A stretch of 64,000 bases of DNA from Sphingomonas sp. 1F27F7B (lineage in GTDB: Bacteria > Pseudomonadota > Alphaproteobacteria > Sphingomonadales > Sphingomonadaceae), in the NCBI RefSeq assembly GCF_005503355.1, contig NZ_SCMK01000001.1, positions 186,001 through 250,000 of the forward strand. Reading direction: 5' to 3'. Below the pieces are notes generated by a model, which made no database searches, was not told where the DNA came from, and was given only the letters and a program-made list of their open reading frames with translations. Both the position numbers and the translations under genes were made by a program. Of this stretch, positions 8,589-17,889 are shown piece after piece (position 1 is the stretch's first letter; each line of letters starts with the position of its first letter).

Positions 8589-9452
8589 ATGAAGAAGACC
8601 TTGCTCGCGGCGATCATCGCCGCAACAGCCCTGGTCCCGCCGGTACTGGCGCAGGATCGCGGGCATCGCTGGGGCGGCGGCGACCGTTCCGGCGGCAATG
8701 CGGGCGCCTCGCAGCCCGCCCAGCAGCAGGAGCGCGGTGATCGCGGTGATCGCGGCGGTGGTGATCGCGGCGGCTGGCGCCAGCCCTCGGGCCAGCCTCA
8801 GCAGCCCCAGCAGCAACAGCCCCAGCAGCCGCGCGGCGGCTGGAACCGCGGCGGCTGGACCGGCGGCCAGCCCGGCGGTCAGGTCTCCCCGCCCCAGGCC
8901 CAGCCGCCGCAACAGCGCTGGGACGGCAATCGCGGCGGCAACGACCGGCGCGACTGGAACCGCGACGGCAATCGCGGCGGCCAATGGGATCGCGGCAACC
9001 GCGATCGCAACTGGAACAACGATCGTCGCGGCAACGACTGGAACCGCAACAACGATCGCGGGTGGAACGATCGTAACCGCTGGGACAACAATCCCCGCGG
9101 CGGCTGGAACCGTGGCGGCTGGGCCGGCAACGACCGCGGCCGCTGGAACAATGGCTGGCGCAACGACCGCCGCTACGATTGGCGCGACTATCGCAACAGC
9201 AATCGCGGCATCTACCGCCTGCCGCGCTATTATGCGCCGTCGGGCTGGGGCTATGGCTATCGCCGCTTCACGATCGGCTATACGCTGAACTCGATCCTGT
9301 TCTCGTCGCAATATTGGATCAACGATCCGTTCTACTATCGCCTGCCGGAAGTCTACGGCCCCTATCGCTGGGTGCGCTACTATAACGACGCGCTGCTGGT
9401 GGATATCGATACCGGCGAGGTGGTCGACACGATCTACGACATCTTCTGGTAA
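8589..9452 (+). CDS. RcnB-like secreted Asn/Arg/Trp/Gly-rich protein
   Basis: This 287-residue protein starts with a clear signal peptide (MKKTLLAAIIAATALVPPVLA, cleavage near residue 21). A long low-complexity part of NRGGW, DRGG, NDRR and PQQPQQQQ repeats follows (~residues 25-205). The compact C-terminal end has RLPRYYAPSGWGYGYRR, YRWVRYYNDALLVDIDTGEVVD and IYDIFW. That end matches the RcnB family of periplasmic proteins, first tied to nickel/cobalt homeostasis in E. coli. In sphingomonads the family is expanded and mostly uncharacterised, so a metal role is not assured. The repeats leave the other frames open over the same stretch; those are shadows. A terminator follows. Confidence 0.85.
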   Translation: MKKTLLAAIIAATALVPPVLAQDRGHRWGGGDRSGGNAGASQPAQQQERGDRGDRGGGDRGGWRQPSGQPQQPQQQQPQQPRGGWNRGGWTGGQPGGQVSPPQAQPPQQRWDGNRGGNDRRDWNRDGNRGGQWDRGNRDRNWNNDRRGNDWNRNNDRGWNDRNRWDNNPRGGWNRGGWAGNDRGRWNNGWRNDRRYDWRDYRNSNRGIYRLPRYYAPSGWGYGYRRFTIGYTLNSILFSSQYWINDPFYYRLPEVYGPYRWVRYYNDALLVDIDTGEVVDTIYDIFW

Positions 9453-9478
9453 GCGAGCCCGCATCTTGCCAGGAACGG

Positions 9479-9514
9479 GAGGCCCGGCCCATCAGGACCG
9501 GGCCTCTTGCTTTT
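9479..9514 (+). terminator. Rho-independent terminator after the RcnB-like gene
   Basis: A perfect 9-bp stem (GAGGCCCGG at 9479-9487, CCGGGCCTC at 9498-9506) has a 10-base loop and is followed by TTGCTTTT. It lies 26 bases after the RcnB-like stop codon. Confidence 0.85.
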
Positions 9515-9541
9515 GGTTCGGCGCGCAGCAAGCTGGCACCG

Positions 9542-10225
9542 ATGACGAGCCCGATGGTCCCCGACCCCGTCCGCGCCGAGACCGGCCGCCGCACCGCTGC
9601 CCGCCTCGCGGCCAATCCGCTGGTCCGCCGCGCCGCGTCCGACGCGCTCGAACTCTTTCACCTGCCCAATTTCCTCAGCCGCACCGAATGCAGGGCGCTG
9701 ATCCGGATGATCGACGCCGACGCCAGGCCCTCGATGGTGCTCGCCCGCTACCAGGAGCCCGGCCTGCGCACGAGCTGCACCTGCGATCTGGATCGCCAGG
9801 ATCCGGATATCCGCCGGCTCGACGCGCGCCTCGCCGATCTGCTGGACATCCCGCCAGAGCATGGCGAGCCGGTGCAGGGCCAGCGCTACGCCGAGGGCCA
9901 GCAGTTCCGCGCCCATTGCGACTGGTTCCGCGACGACATGGACTATTGGCCCGAGATGAAGGCGCAGGGCGGCCAGCGCATCTGGACCGCGATGATCTAT
10001 CTCAACGATGTCGAGGAGGGCGGCGAGACCTGGTTTCCGCGTGCCGGCATCCGCCTCACGCCCACGCGCGGCCTGCTGGTCGCGTGGAACAACCTGATCG
10101 CCGACGGCAGCCCCAATGACGCGACGCTGCACGAGGCGCGACCGGTGCTGGACGGCACCAAGTACATCATCACCAAATGGTTTCGCGAGCGTCCCTGGCT
10201 GCCCGCCGGCGCCCAGCCCTATTGA
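9542..10225 (+). CDS. Prolyl 4-hydroxylase-like 2-oxoglutarate/Fe(II) dioxygenase, copy 1
   Basis: This 227-residue protein has the double-stranded beta-helix of P4H-type dioxygenases. The iron ligands are read as His and Asp of FRAHCDWF and the His of TLHEARPVLDGTKY. The Lys ten residues after that His would bind 2-oxoglutarate. QRIWTAMIYLND and EEGGETWFPRAG are family signatures. Bacterial members hydroxylate proline in peptides or act on small molecules; no substrate can be assigned. It is cytoplasmic by sequence, with no signal peptide. A close paralogue follows 31 bases later. Confidence 0.88.
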   Translation: MTSPMVPDPVRAETGRRTAARLAANPLVRRAASDALELFHLPNFLSRTECRALIRMIDADARPSMVLARYQEPGLRTSCTCDLDRQDPDIRRLDARLADLLDIPPEHGEPVQGQRYAEGQQFRAHCDWFRDDMDYWPEMKAQGGQRIWTAMIYLNDVEEGGETWFPRAGIRLTPTRGLLVAWNNLIADGSPNDATLHEARPVLDGTKYIITKWFRERPWLPAGAQPY

Positions 10226-10256
10226 CCACGGGCGCCGCAGGCGCAAATTGGCCGTC

Positions 10257-10979
10257 GTGAGCAAGAATATCGGCAGAGTATCGGGAACGCCCTCCCCCAA
10301 TCGCGCGCGGATCGGCCGCGAGGTAGTGGCAAGGCTGGAAGGCAATCCGGGAGTCAGGCGCGCCAAGGTGGAGAACGCCCAGATCTTCACCTATCCCGAT
10401 TTCCTGAGCGAAGCGGAATGCGACATGCTCGTCGCTCTGATCGCAGCGGCGGCGCGCCCCTCGACCCTGCTCGCCGCGCACGAGGATCCCGAGTTCCGCA
10501 CCAGCAGCTCGACCGATCTCGATCGCTGGTCCGAGGAGATCTGGCCGATCGACGATCGTATCGCGGAAGTGCTCGGCCTGCCGCCCGCGAATGCCGAGAC
10601 GATGCAGGGCCAGCGCTACACGCCCGGCCAGCAGTTCCGCGCGCATTGCGACTATTTCCACGAAGGCGCGGAATATTGGGAGAAGATGGTGGAATATGGC
10701 GGCCAGCGCACCTGGACCGCGATGATCTATCTCAACGAAGTCGAGGAAGGCGGCGCGACCTGGTTCCCGCGCGCCGGTGTGCGCTTCCGGCCCAAAAAGG
10801 GGCTGATGCTGATCTGGAACAACATGATGGAGGACGGCGCCCCCAATTACGACACGCTGCACGAGGGCATGCGCGTGCTTGAGGGGACGAAATACATCGT
10901 CACCAAATGGTTCCGCGAGAATGCGTGGATCCGCGGCCATGTGCCGACCTATTATGCCGGCGGCGAGCAACGGACCTGA
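10257..10979 (+). CDS. Prolyl 4-hydroxylase-like 2-oxoglutarate/Fe(II) dioxygenase, copy 2
   Basis: This 240-residue paralogue of the preceding gene shares GQRY..GQQFRAHCD, QR.WTAMIYLN.VEEGG and TLHEG....EGTKYI.TKWFRE, so the iron and 2-oxoglutarate ligands are intact. No ATG is available near the N-terminus. I chose the GTG at 10257 (VSKNIGRVSG), 31 bases after the first copy's stop. The frame stays open further upstream, overlapping copy 1, so the start is uncertain. The two genes look like a tandem duplication that has since diverged in its N- and C-terminal ends. Confidence 0.85.
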   Translation: MSKNIGRVSGTPSPNRARIGREVVARLEGNPGVRRAKVENAQIFTYPDFLSEAECDMLVALIAAAARPSTLLAAHEDPEFRTSSSTDLDRWSEEIWPIDDRIAEVLGLPPANAETMQGQRYTPGQQFRAHCDYFHEGAEYWEKMVEYGGQRTWTAMIYLNEVEEGGATWFPRAGVRFRPKKGLMLIWNNMMEDGAPNYDTLHEGMRVLEGTKYIVTKWFRENAWIRGHVPTYYAGGEQRT

Positions 10980-10988
10980 ACCTTCCCG

Positions 10989-11007
10989 CCCTCCCTTCCG
11001 GGGAGGG
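10989..11007. terminator. GC-rich hairpin between convergent genes (possible terminator)
   Basis: CCCTCCC (10989-10995) pairs with GGGAGGG (11001-11007) around a five-base loop. The hairpin sits in the 37-bp gap between the second P4H gene and dapA, which converge. It has no T tract on either strand, so it may act weakly or with Rho. Confidence 0.4.
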
Positions 11008-11016
11008 AAAATCCGG

Positions 11017-11898
11017 CTAGATCAGCCCCGCATGCGCCAGCGCCGCGTCGACCGCCCTGCGGCTCGCCTCGCCCGCCGGCGTCATCGGCAGCCGCAATTC
11101 CTCGGGGAAGCCCGGCCGCACCCGCGTCAGCGCATATTTCACCGGCCCTGGCGAGGCATCGGTGAACATCGCGATGTGGAGGGGATAGAGCCGATCGTGC
11201 AATTCGAGCGCGCGGGCATTGTCCCCCGCCGCCCAGGCCGACTGGAACGCCGCACAGAGCCGCGGCGCGACGTTCGCCGTGACCGAAATGCAGCCCGTGC
11301 CGCCCATCGCGTTGAAGGCGAGCGCAGTCTCGTCATTGCCCGAGAGCTGGATGAAGTCGCGCCCGCAGCCGGCGCGCTGCTCGGTCACGCGGGCCAGCGC
11401 GCCCGTGGCATCCTTCACGCCGATGAACTTGTCCGGAAACGCCTGGACGATCCGGGCCATCGTCGCGGGCTGGATGTCGGTCACCGTGCGACCCGGCACG
11501 TTGTAGAGCACGATCGGCAGGTCGGTCTTCGCAGCCACTGCCTCGAAATGGCGGAAAATGCCTTCCTGGCTCGGGCGATTGTAATAGGGCGGGACCATCA
11601 GCACCGCATCGGCGCCCGCCTGCTGCGCGGCCTTCACATTCTCGATCGCGACAAGCGTGTCGTTCGAGCCGGCGCCGGCGAGCACGGGCACGCGCCCCTT
11701 CGCCTGATCGGCGCAGACCCGCACCACTTCGAAATGCTCGTCCTTCGGCATCGTCGCCGCCTCGCCGGTGGTGCCGCACGGCACCAGCCCGGCCGAGCCT
11801 TCGGCAATCTGCCATTCAACAAGCGTGCGATAATCTTCCTCCGCGAAGCTGCCGCTACGGAACGGCGTCACCAGCGCGGGAATGGAGCCCGAAAACAT
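11017..11898 (-). CDS. dapA: 4-hydroxy-tetrahydrodipicolinate synthase
   Basis: This 293-residue class I aldolase condenses pyruvate with aspartate semialdehyde, the first committed step to diaminopimelate and lysine. The Schiff-base lysine is Lys162 in FIGVKDATG. The proton relay residues appear as Thr44 (CGTTGE) and Tyr132 (LYNVPGRT). The length and MFSGSIPALVTPF start match the family. It is divergent from the transglycosylase gene, which also serves peptidoglycan. A short CCCC/GGGG dyad lies in the 62-bp gap between their starts. Confidence 0.96.
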   Translation of the reverse strand: MFSGSIPALVTPFRSGSFAEEDYRTLVEWQIAEGSAGLVPCGTTGEAATMPKDEHFEVVRVCADQAKGRVPVLAGAGSNDTLVAIENVKAAQQAGADAVLMVPPYYNRPSQEGIFRHFEAVAAKTDLPIVLYNVPGRTVTDIQPATMARIVQAFPDKFIGVKDATGALARVTEQRAGCGRDFIQLSGNDETALAFNAMGGTGCISVTANVAPRLCAAFQSAWAAGDNARALELHDRLYPLHIAMFTDASPGPVKYALTRVRPGFPEELRLPMTPAGEASRRAVDAALAHAGLI

Positions 11899-11960
11899 GG
11901 TCCCAGAATCTTCCTTAATTCCCCAATTCGGGGCTGGCAGATAGGGGCGACACGCGTATC

Positions 11961-13976
11961 ATGTCCAGTATGCTTGCTCCGCTACTCAAAAGTGCGTTGC
12001 TGTTTGCCGGCGTTTCGGGGCTCGCCGTCTCCTCGCAACTCACGCAGGAACAGATCCAGTGGTACAAGGTGGCGCTGGAAGCCGGCGTCCCCCGCGTGCC
12101 GCCGCCCTATATCCAGTCCAATCAGCTCGCCGACGCACTCGTCGAGTGGAAACGGCTCCAGCAGTCGGATAATTTCCCCTTTTCCGACTATGCCAATTTC
12201 CTGCTGCTCCATCCCGGCTGGCCCGGCGAGAAGAGCCGCCGCGCCGCCGCCGAGACGGTGCTGGACAGCGGCACCTGGGCGCCTGGCCTGGTCGTGCGCT
12301 ATTTCGAGCGCTTCCCGCCGCTGACCGCTGCCGGCCGGCTGCGCTATGCCGAGGGGCTTGCCGCCTCGGGCCGCCGCGCCGAAGCCGAGGAGCAGGCCCG
12401 CCGCGCCTGGCGCCACGGCGTGCTGCGCCCGCGCGACGAGACCGCGCTGCTCGGCGGCTTCTCGGCGGCGCTCACCCCCGCCGATCATGACGCGCGGATG
12501 GACATGCTGCTCTGGGCCGGCGCGCTCACGGCCGCGCAGCGCCAGCTCGCCTATGTCTCGCCCGGCATGCGTCCGGTGTTCGACGCGCGCATCGCCTTCC
12601 GCACCAAGGCGCCCGACGCCGATGCGAGGGGCGCCGCCGCCCTTTCCATCGGCCGCACCAATCCCGGTTTCATCGCCGATCGCGCCATGTGGCTGCGCGA
12701 CACCGGCCAGAGCCCGGCGATGCGATCCTATCTCGCCCAGCCGCGCCAGCTCGCCTCCTATCCCGGCGATGCCGAGAAATGGTACGAGACGCTGCTCACC
12801 GGCGCGCGCGGCGCCCAGTCGGACGGGCAGTTCAGCCTCGCCTATCAGATCGCCAGCCAGGTCGACGATGCCTATCCGCCGGGCACCGACGTCAGCGAGC
12901 AGCCCCTGGGCCAGCGCGACGACTATACCAGCCTCACCTGGCTGGCCGGATCGGTGGCGCTCAACAATCTCGGCCGCGCGCGCGACGCGATCGGCATGTT
13001 CGATCGCTATGCCCATGGCTCGAAGACGCCGACGACACAGTCCAAGGGCCTTTATTGGGCCGGCCGCGCCGCCGAAGCCTCGGGCGATCAGGCGGCGGCG
13101 ACTCGCTTCTATGGCAAGGCGGCGGGCTTCCCCGACGTCTATTATGGCCAGCTTGCCACCGAACGCCTCGGCCAGCCCCTGAAGCGACCACCCGATTTCA
13201 ATGCCAAGGTCGCGGACCCCGCAGTCCGCGATGCGTTCTTCAAGAAGGAAACGGTCCGCGCCGCGCAGCTGCTCGGCACGATGGGCAATCGCCAGGACCA
13301 GGGCCTGTTCATCCGCCAGATCGCCAATGACGCGACCAGCGACACCGATCACATCCTCGCCGCCGAGCTGAGCCGCGCGATCGGCCGCCCGGATCTGGGC
13401 GTGCTGGTCGGCAAGAGCGCGCTGCAGAACGGCCTTTCCGACTATACCGCCGCCGGCTATCCCACGGTGGCGGTGCCCGCGTCGCAGCAGGATTACTGGA
13501 CGATCGTCCATGCGATCGCCCGCCAGGAGAGCCAGTTCGATCGCGATGCGGTCAGCCACGCCGGCGCGCGCGGGCTGATGCAGCTGATGCCGGGCACGGC
13601 ACGCGAAGTCTCGACCAAGCTCGGCATGAGTTACAATCCGGGCTCGCTGAACAGCGACACCGATTACAACATCCAGCTCGGCTCGACTTATTTCCAGCGG
13701 ATGTACAATCTCTACGGCAGCTATCCGCTGGCGATCGCGGCCTACAATGCCGGGCCCGGCAATGTGAACAAGTGGATCGCCGCCAATGGCGATCCGCGCC
13801 TGCCGGGCGGCGACATCGTCCAATGGATTGAAAAGATCCCGATCTTCGAGACCAAGAACTACGTCCAGCGCGTGATCGAGAACGCCGTGGTCTACGACCT
13901 GCTCAACCCCGAGCGCTCGCGCTCCAGGGGGCCGGCGAATACCAGCTGGTACCTGGGGAAGAACAAGCCCGGCTGA
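11961..13976 (+). CDS. slt: Soluble lytic murein transglycosylase (Slt family)
   Basis: This 671-residue periplasmic enzyme cleaves the MurNAc-GlcNAc bond with formation of 1,6-anhydroMurNAc. An N-terminal export signal (residues ~1-25) precedes a long alpha-helical superhelix (~40-480) with TPR-like repeats (ALNNLGRARDAIGMF, YWAGRAAEASGDQAAA). The C-terminal SLT lysozyme-like domain has catalytic Glu523 in ARQESQFD, plus GARGLMQLMPGTA and AIAAYNAGPGNVNKW. All SLT motifs are intact. It is convergent with eno. Confidence 0.93.
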   Translation: MSSMLAPLLKSALLFAGVSGLAVSSQLTQEQIQWYKVALEAGVPRVPPPYIQSNQLADALVEWKRLQQSDNFPFSDYANFLLLHPGWPGEKSRRAAAETVLDSGTWAPGLVVRYFERFPPLTAAGRLRYAEGLAASGRRAEAEEQARRAWRHGVLRPRDETALLGGFSAALTPADHDARMDMLLWAGALTAAQRQLAYVSPGMRPVFDARIAFRTKAPDADARGAAALSIGRTNPGFIADRAMWLRDTGQSPAMRSYLAQPRQLASYPGDAEKWYETLLTGARGAQSDGQFSLAYQIASQVDDAYPPGTDVSEQPLGQRDDYTSLTWLAGSVALNNLGRARDAIGMFDRYAHGSKTPTTQSKGLYWAGRAAEASGDQAAATRFYGKAAGFPDVYYGQLATERLGQPLKRPPDFNAKVADPAVRDAFFKKETVRAAQLLGTMGNRQDQGLFIRQIANDATSDTDHILAAELSRAIGRPDLGVLVGKSALQNGLSDYTAAGYPTVAVPASQQDYWTIVHAIARQESQFDRDAVSHAGARGLMQLMPGTAREVSTKLGMSYNPGSLNSDTDYNIQLGSTYFQRMYNLYGSYPLAIAAYNAGPGNVNKWIAANGDPRLPGGDIVQWIEKIPIFETKNYVQRVIENAVVYDLLNPERSRSRGPANTSWYLGKNKPG

Positions 13977-13998
13977 AGCGCATGGCCGCCGCGATTCC

Positions 13999-14030
13999 TT
14001 CATCGTCCCTGCAAGGGCGGGGATGACGAA
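13999..14030. repeat. Short degenerate REP-like inverted repeat
   Basis: TTCATCGTCCC (13999) and GGGGATGACGAA (to 14030) form an imperfect dyad with the tips of the larger elements at 2203 and 4577. It lies between the convergent slt and eno genes. Confidence 0.5.
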
Positions 14031-14042
14031 GAGAATTGGCCA

Positions 14043-14074
14043 GCCCCCTCCCCCATAGCCGGGAGGAGGGGGGC
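14043..14074 (-). terminator. Hairpin downstream of eno
   Basis: GCCCCCTCCCCC (14043-14054) faces GGGAGGAGGGGGGC (14061-14074), giving a very stable imperfect stem just after the eno stop. No long T tract follows on the minus strand, so the terminator call is moderate. Confidence 0.5.
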
Positions 14075-14085
14075 AGGATTCCGCC

Positions 14086-15375
<1,290 letters not shown>

Positions 15376-15477
15376 CTAGGTATGGCAATGAGGGCGCGAC
15401 GCGGCCTCTAACCGCAACCGATGGAACTCGCAAACGTGGCCGTGGTTGTTTCGCGAAAGGCATGGAGGGTTTTTGGC

Positions 15478-15933
15478 ATGGCTGACGAAACGACGAGTGA
15501 AGCACTGGACGCGCCCACCCCGGCTTCGGCCGAAGGCGGCTCCGCGACCGGCAAGCTGCGCGAGGAAGCGAGCAAGCTCGGCAGCCAGGCTGCCGAACGC
15601 GCCCGCACCCTGGCCAGCGAAGGCAAGGAAAAGGCGACGGGCGCGCTCGACGAAGTCGCGAGCATGATGAAGTCGGCCGCCAACGACGTCGATGCCCGGC
15701 TGGGCGAGAATTACGGCAAATATGCCCGCTCCGCAGCGGACGGCATCGCGAACTTCGCGGAAAGCCTGCGCGGCAAGGAAGTGGACGACCTGATCGGCGA
15801 CGTCACGGCGTTTGTCCGCAAGAGCCCGGCGGTGGCGGTGGGCGTCGCGGCGGGCCTGGGCTTCGTGCTCGCACGCCTGATCAAATCGGGCGTCGACGCC
15901 GCGTCGGACGCGGCCGATACCGACAAGTCGTAA
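15478..15933 (+). CDS. YqjD/ElaB-like membrane-anchored protein
   Basis: This 151-residue protein has a long charged amphipathic region rich in Ala, Lys and Glu (residues ~15-110; LREEASKLGSQAAERART). A single C-terminal membrane segment follows (PAVAVGVAAGLGFVLARLI). That layout is that of the YqjD/ElaB/DUF883 group, some of which anchor ribosomes at the inner membrane in E. coli. I start it at 15478, eight bases after GGAGGG; an in-frame ATG at 15421 lacks such a site. It heads a run of small membrane genes. The E. coli function may not carry over. Confidence 0.75.
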   Translation: MADETTSEALDAPTPASAEGGSATGKLREEASKLGSQAAERARTLASEGKEKATGALDEVASMMKSAANDVDARLGENYGKYARSAADGIANFAESLRGKEVDDLIGDVTAFVRKSPAVAVGVAAGLGFVLARLIKSGVDAASDAADTDKS

Positions 15934-15948
15934 GAGGCGAAACCGGGG

Positions 15949-16290
15949 GTGGACGCGCCGCGGCCTGACGAGAAGAGCATCGGAGAGCTGCTTCAGCAGC
16001 TGGCCGAGGACGGGAAGGCCTATGCCGGCGCCGAGCTCGGCTATTATCGCACGCTGCTGCGCGCAAAGCTTCGCGATGCGCGGGAAATGCTGTGGATGGG
16101 CGCGGTGGCGCTCGTCCTCGCTCAGGCGGCTGCGGTGGCGCTGGTGGTCGGGCTTGTCCTCACGCTCGCACCGCTTGTCGGCCCGGGCCTGGCGACGCTG
16201 ATCGTCGTTCTGGCGTTCCTCGCGATCGCCGGGCTGATGGGCTGGCTCGCCTGGAAACATGTGAAGCGCATCTTCAAGGAAAGGCCGTGA
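15949..16290 (+). CDS. YqjE/phage-holin-superfamily small membrane protein (DUF1469-like)
   Basis: This 113-residue protein starts with GTG at 15949, after an AGAGG site. The N-terminal helix has YAGAELGYYRTLLRAKLRDAR. Two membrane segments follow (about residues 47-70 and 77-98), then a basic tail. The pairing with a YqjD-like gene matches the yqjD-yqjE arrangement. Despite the holin name, no phage context is present. Its GTGA overlap with the next gene points to translational coupling. Confidence 0.8.
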   Translation: MDAPRPDEKSIGELLQQLAEDGKAYAGAELGYYRTLLRAKLRDAREMLWMGAVALVLAQAAAVALVVGLVLTLAPLVGPGLATLIVVLAFLAIAGLMGWLAWKHVKRIFKERP

Positions 16291-16619
16291 GCGAGAATCC
16301 GCATGACGTGGATGCCGCACGGGCGCGCATCGCGGCGGCCAGGGCCCAGCTGCTCGGCACGCTGGGGCAGGTGCAACAACGGCTGACCCCCTCCAATCTG
16401 GCGCAGGACGCGATGGACAGCGCCGCGCAGGGCGTCGCCACTGTCGCGCGCAAGGGCGCCGAGGCGGTGCGCAGTCGTCCCCTCGCCGCCGCCGGCATCG
16501 CCGCCGCCGTCGGCCTCGTCATGGCGCGCGGCTGGATCGGCGACATCCTCTCCAAACGGCATGAAACTCGCGACCCGGCCACGGGTTTGAAGCGCAAAGG
16601 CAAGAAAGGATCCTCGTGA
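16287..16619 (+). CDS. DUF3618 family protein
   Basis: This 110-residue protein begins with a GTG whose last two bases are shared with the preceding stop (GTGA). It has ARARIAAARAQLLGTLGQVQQRL followed by a segment with RSRPLAAAGIAAAVGLVMARGW, the usual DUF3618 helix plus membrane anchor, and a lysine-rich tail. The function is unknown. It is consistently placed with YqjD/YqjE-like genes in alphaproteobacteria. Confidence 0.78.
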   Translation: MSENPHDVDAARARIAAARAQLLGTLGQVQQRLTPSNLAQDAMDSAAQGVATVARKGAEAVRSRPLAAAGIAAAVGLVMARGWIGDILSKRHETRDPATGLKRKGKKGSS

Positions 16620-16930
16620 TGAGTACCAATCCCGCGAACGAACAGGGCGAGAGCCTGGCCGAGAACCCCTATGTGCTGGTCGCCGGCGGCGTGGCGCTGG
16701 GCGTGCTGATCGGCATGCTGATCCCGCGCAGCCAGAAGGAACGAGACCTGCTCGAAGGTACCGGGCGTCAGCTCGCCGACAGGGTGACCGGCACCGTCCA
16801 GGCCGTGAAGCAGGCCGGCAAGGCGGAGGTCGACGCGCTGCTGCCGAGCCGGGACGACGCCAAGGAGCGCGTGACTTCGCTGTTCGGCAATATCATCGAC
16901 GCAGCAAAGGGAGCAGCGCAAAAGGCTTGA
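16619..16930 (+). CDS. Small single-pass membrane protein with charged tail
   Basis: This 103-residue protein has one membrane segment (~residues 17-33, YVLVAGGVALGVLIGMLIP) followed by an amphipathic Lys/Asp-rich helix, similar in design to the YtxH/DUF883 group. The ATG at 16619 overlaps the upstream stop (TGATG), and AAAGGA precedes it. No specific family is certain. It completes the four coupled genes that begin at 15478. Confidence 0.7.
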   Translation: MSTNPANEQGESLAENPYVLVAGGVALGVLIGMLIPRSQKERDLLEGTGRQLADRVTGTVQAVKQAGKAEVDALLPSRDDAKERVTSLFGNIIDAAKGAAQKA

Positions 16931-16989
16931 GGCCGGCGCGCCCCCTTCCTAGAGGCCTCTATAAACCAGAAAATGCTTTCGGAGGCCCA

Positions 16990-17208
16990 ATGAGCAAGCT
17001 GCACCTCGTCTTCGGCGGTCGCGTGACCGATCCGCAGACGCTCGATTTCGTCGACCCGTCCAAGCTGGACGTCGTCGGCATCTATCCCGATTATGCCAGC
17101 GCGGAGAATGCCTGGCGCAGCGCCGCCCAGCGCACGGTGGACGATGCCGAAATGCGTTATGTCGTGGTGCACCTGCACCGCTTGCTGGAGCCCGATCTCA
17201 AGGGCTGA
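16990..17208 (+). CDS. DUF4170 family small protein
   Basis: This 72-residue soluble protein (MSKLHLVFGGRVTDPQ ... YAVVHLHRLLEP-like end) matches the DUF4170 family found across sphingomonads and other alphaproteobacteria. A GGAGG site lies four bases before the ATG. It probably has its own promoter, because a 59-bp gap separates it from the membrane cluster. Function unknown. Confidence 0.8.
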   Translation: MSKLHLVFGGRVTDPQTLDFVDPSKLDVVGIYPDYASAENAWRSAAQRTVDDAEMRYVVVHLHRLLEPDLKG

Positions 17209-17222
17209 AGTTCCTGCACTTC

Positions 17223-17248
17223 GTCATCCCCGCTCGCGCGGGGGTGAC
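17223..17248. repeat. Short REP-like palindrome between convergent genes
   Basis: GTCATCCCCGC (17223-17233) and GCGGGGGTGAC (17238-17248) form a tight hairpin with the same tips as the longer repeat elements. It fills the gap between the DUF4170 and rhomboid genes, which converge, and could end transcription from both sides. Confidence 0.6.
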
Positions 17249-17251
17249 GCG

Positions 17252-17887
17252 TCAGGCCTTGCGCCAGTTCCACGCGAACAGGGGCCGGGCCAGCACGAGC
17301 CCCGCCGCAAAGCCGCCAATATGCGCGGCAGCGGCAATCCCCACATTCGCCGCCTGGAATGCCAGCCCGGTCATCAAATTGATCGCCACCCAGGCGGCGG
17401 CGAGCCATGCGACGTGCACGGCACGCGCCGATATCGGCCCGATCGGCTTGGCGCGCGAACGGCCATAGAGCAGCGAATAGGCACCGACGATCGCCGAGGC
17501 CGCACCGCTCGCGCCGATCATCGGGCGTACCGATTGCGGATCGGCAAGCCATTGCGCGCCGGCCGCGGCATAGGCACCGATCAGATAGAGGATCAGCACG
17601 CCCAACGGCCCGATCGCCTTTTCGGTCTCCCGTCCGGTATAGGCCAGCATCAGGACGTTCATGCCGAGATGGAACAGGCCTGCGTGGAGCAGAGTCGCGC
17701 TGAGCGGAGTCAGGAGCGCCGGAACCATAGCGAGCCCCTGGGTATCGACGATACCGGTCAGGCGCGCGGGAATGAAGCCGCCGAGCACGGCGGCTTCGAT
17801 TTCGCGATGCGTGAACAGCACGAACAGACTGACCAGGACCGTGACCAGCACAATCCAGTTCGTTGCCGAAACCCGGCGCAGATCCAT
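17252..17887 (-). CDS. Rhomboid family intramembrane serine protease
   Basis: This 211-residue protein with about six membrane segments cleaves transmembrane substrates within the bilayer. The catalytic serine is Ser127 in GASGA and the paired histidine is His189 in AAHIGGFAAG. HLGMN (His73 to Asn77) provides the oxyanion-side residues. It starts two bases after the greA stop and is therefore likely cotranscribed with greA. The substrate is unknown. Confidence 0.9.
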   Translation of the reverse strand: MDLRRVSATNWIVLVTVLVSLFVLFTHREIEAAVLGGFIPARLTGIVDTQGLAMVPALLTPLSATLLHAGLFHLGMNVLMLAYTGRETEKAIGPLGVLILYLIGAYAAAGAQWLADPQSVRPMIGASGAASAIVGAYSLLYGRSRAKPIGPISARAVHVAWLAAAWVAINLMTGLAFQAANVGIAAAAHIGGFAAGLVLARPLFAWNWRKA

Positions 17888-17889
17888 GA

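Noticed and set aside
8511..9464. Antisense frame over the RcnB-like gene encoding an Ala/Val/Ile/Pro-rich repeat protein
   Set aside because: It arises from the repetitive codons of the real gene, which has a signal peptide and a conserved C-terminal end.
15949..16290. Phage remnant suggested by a holin-superfamily protein
   Set aside because: The gene sits with YqjD-, DUF3618- and DUF4170-type chromosomal genes, and no phage structural, integrase or lysis gene is nearby.
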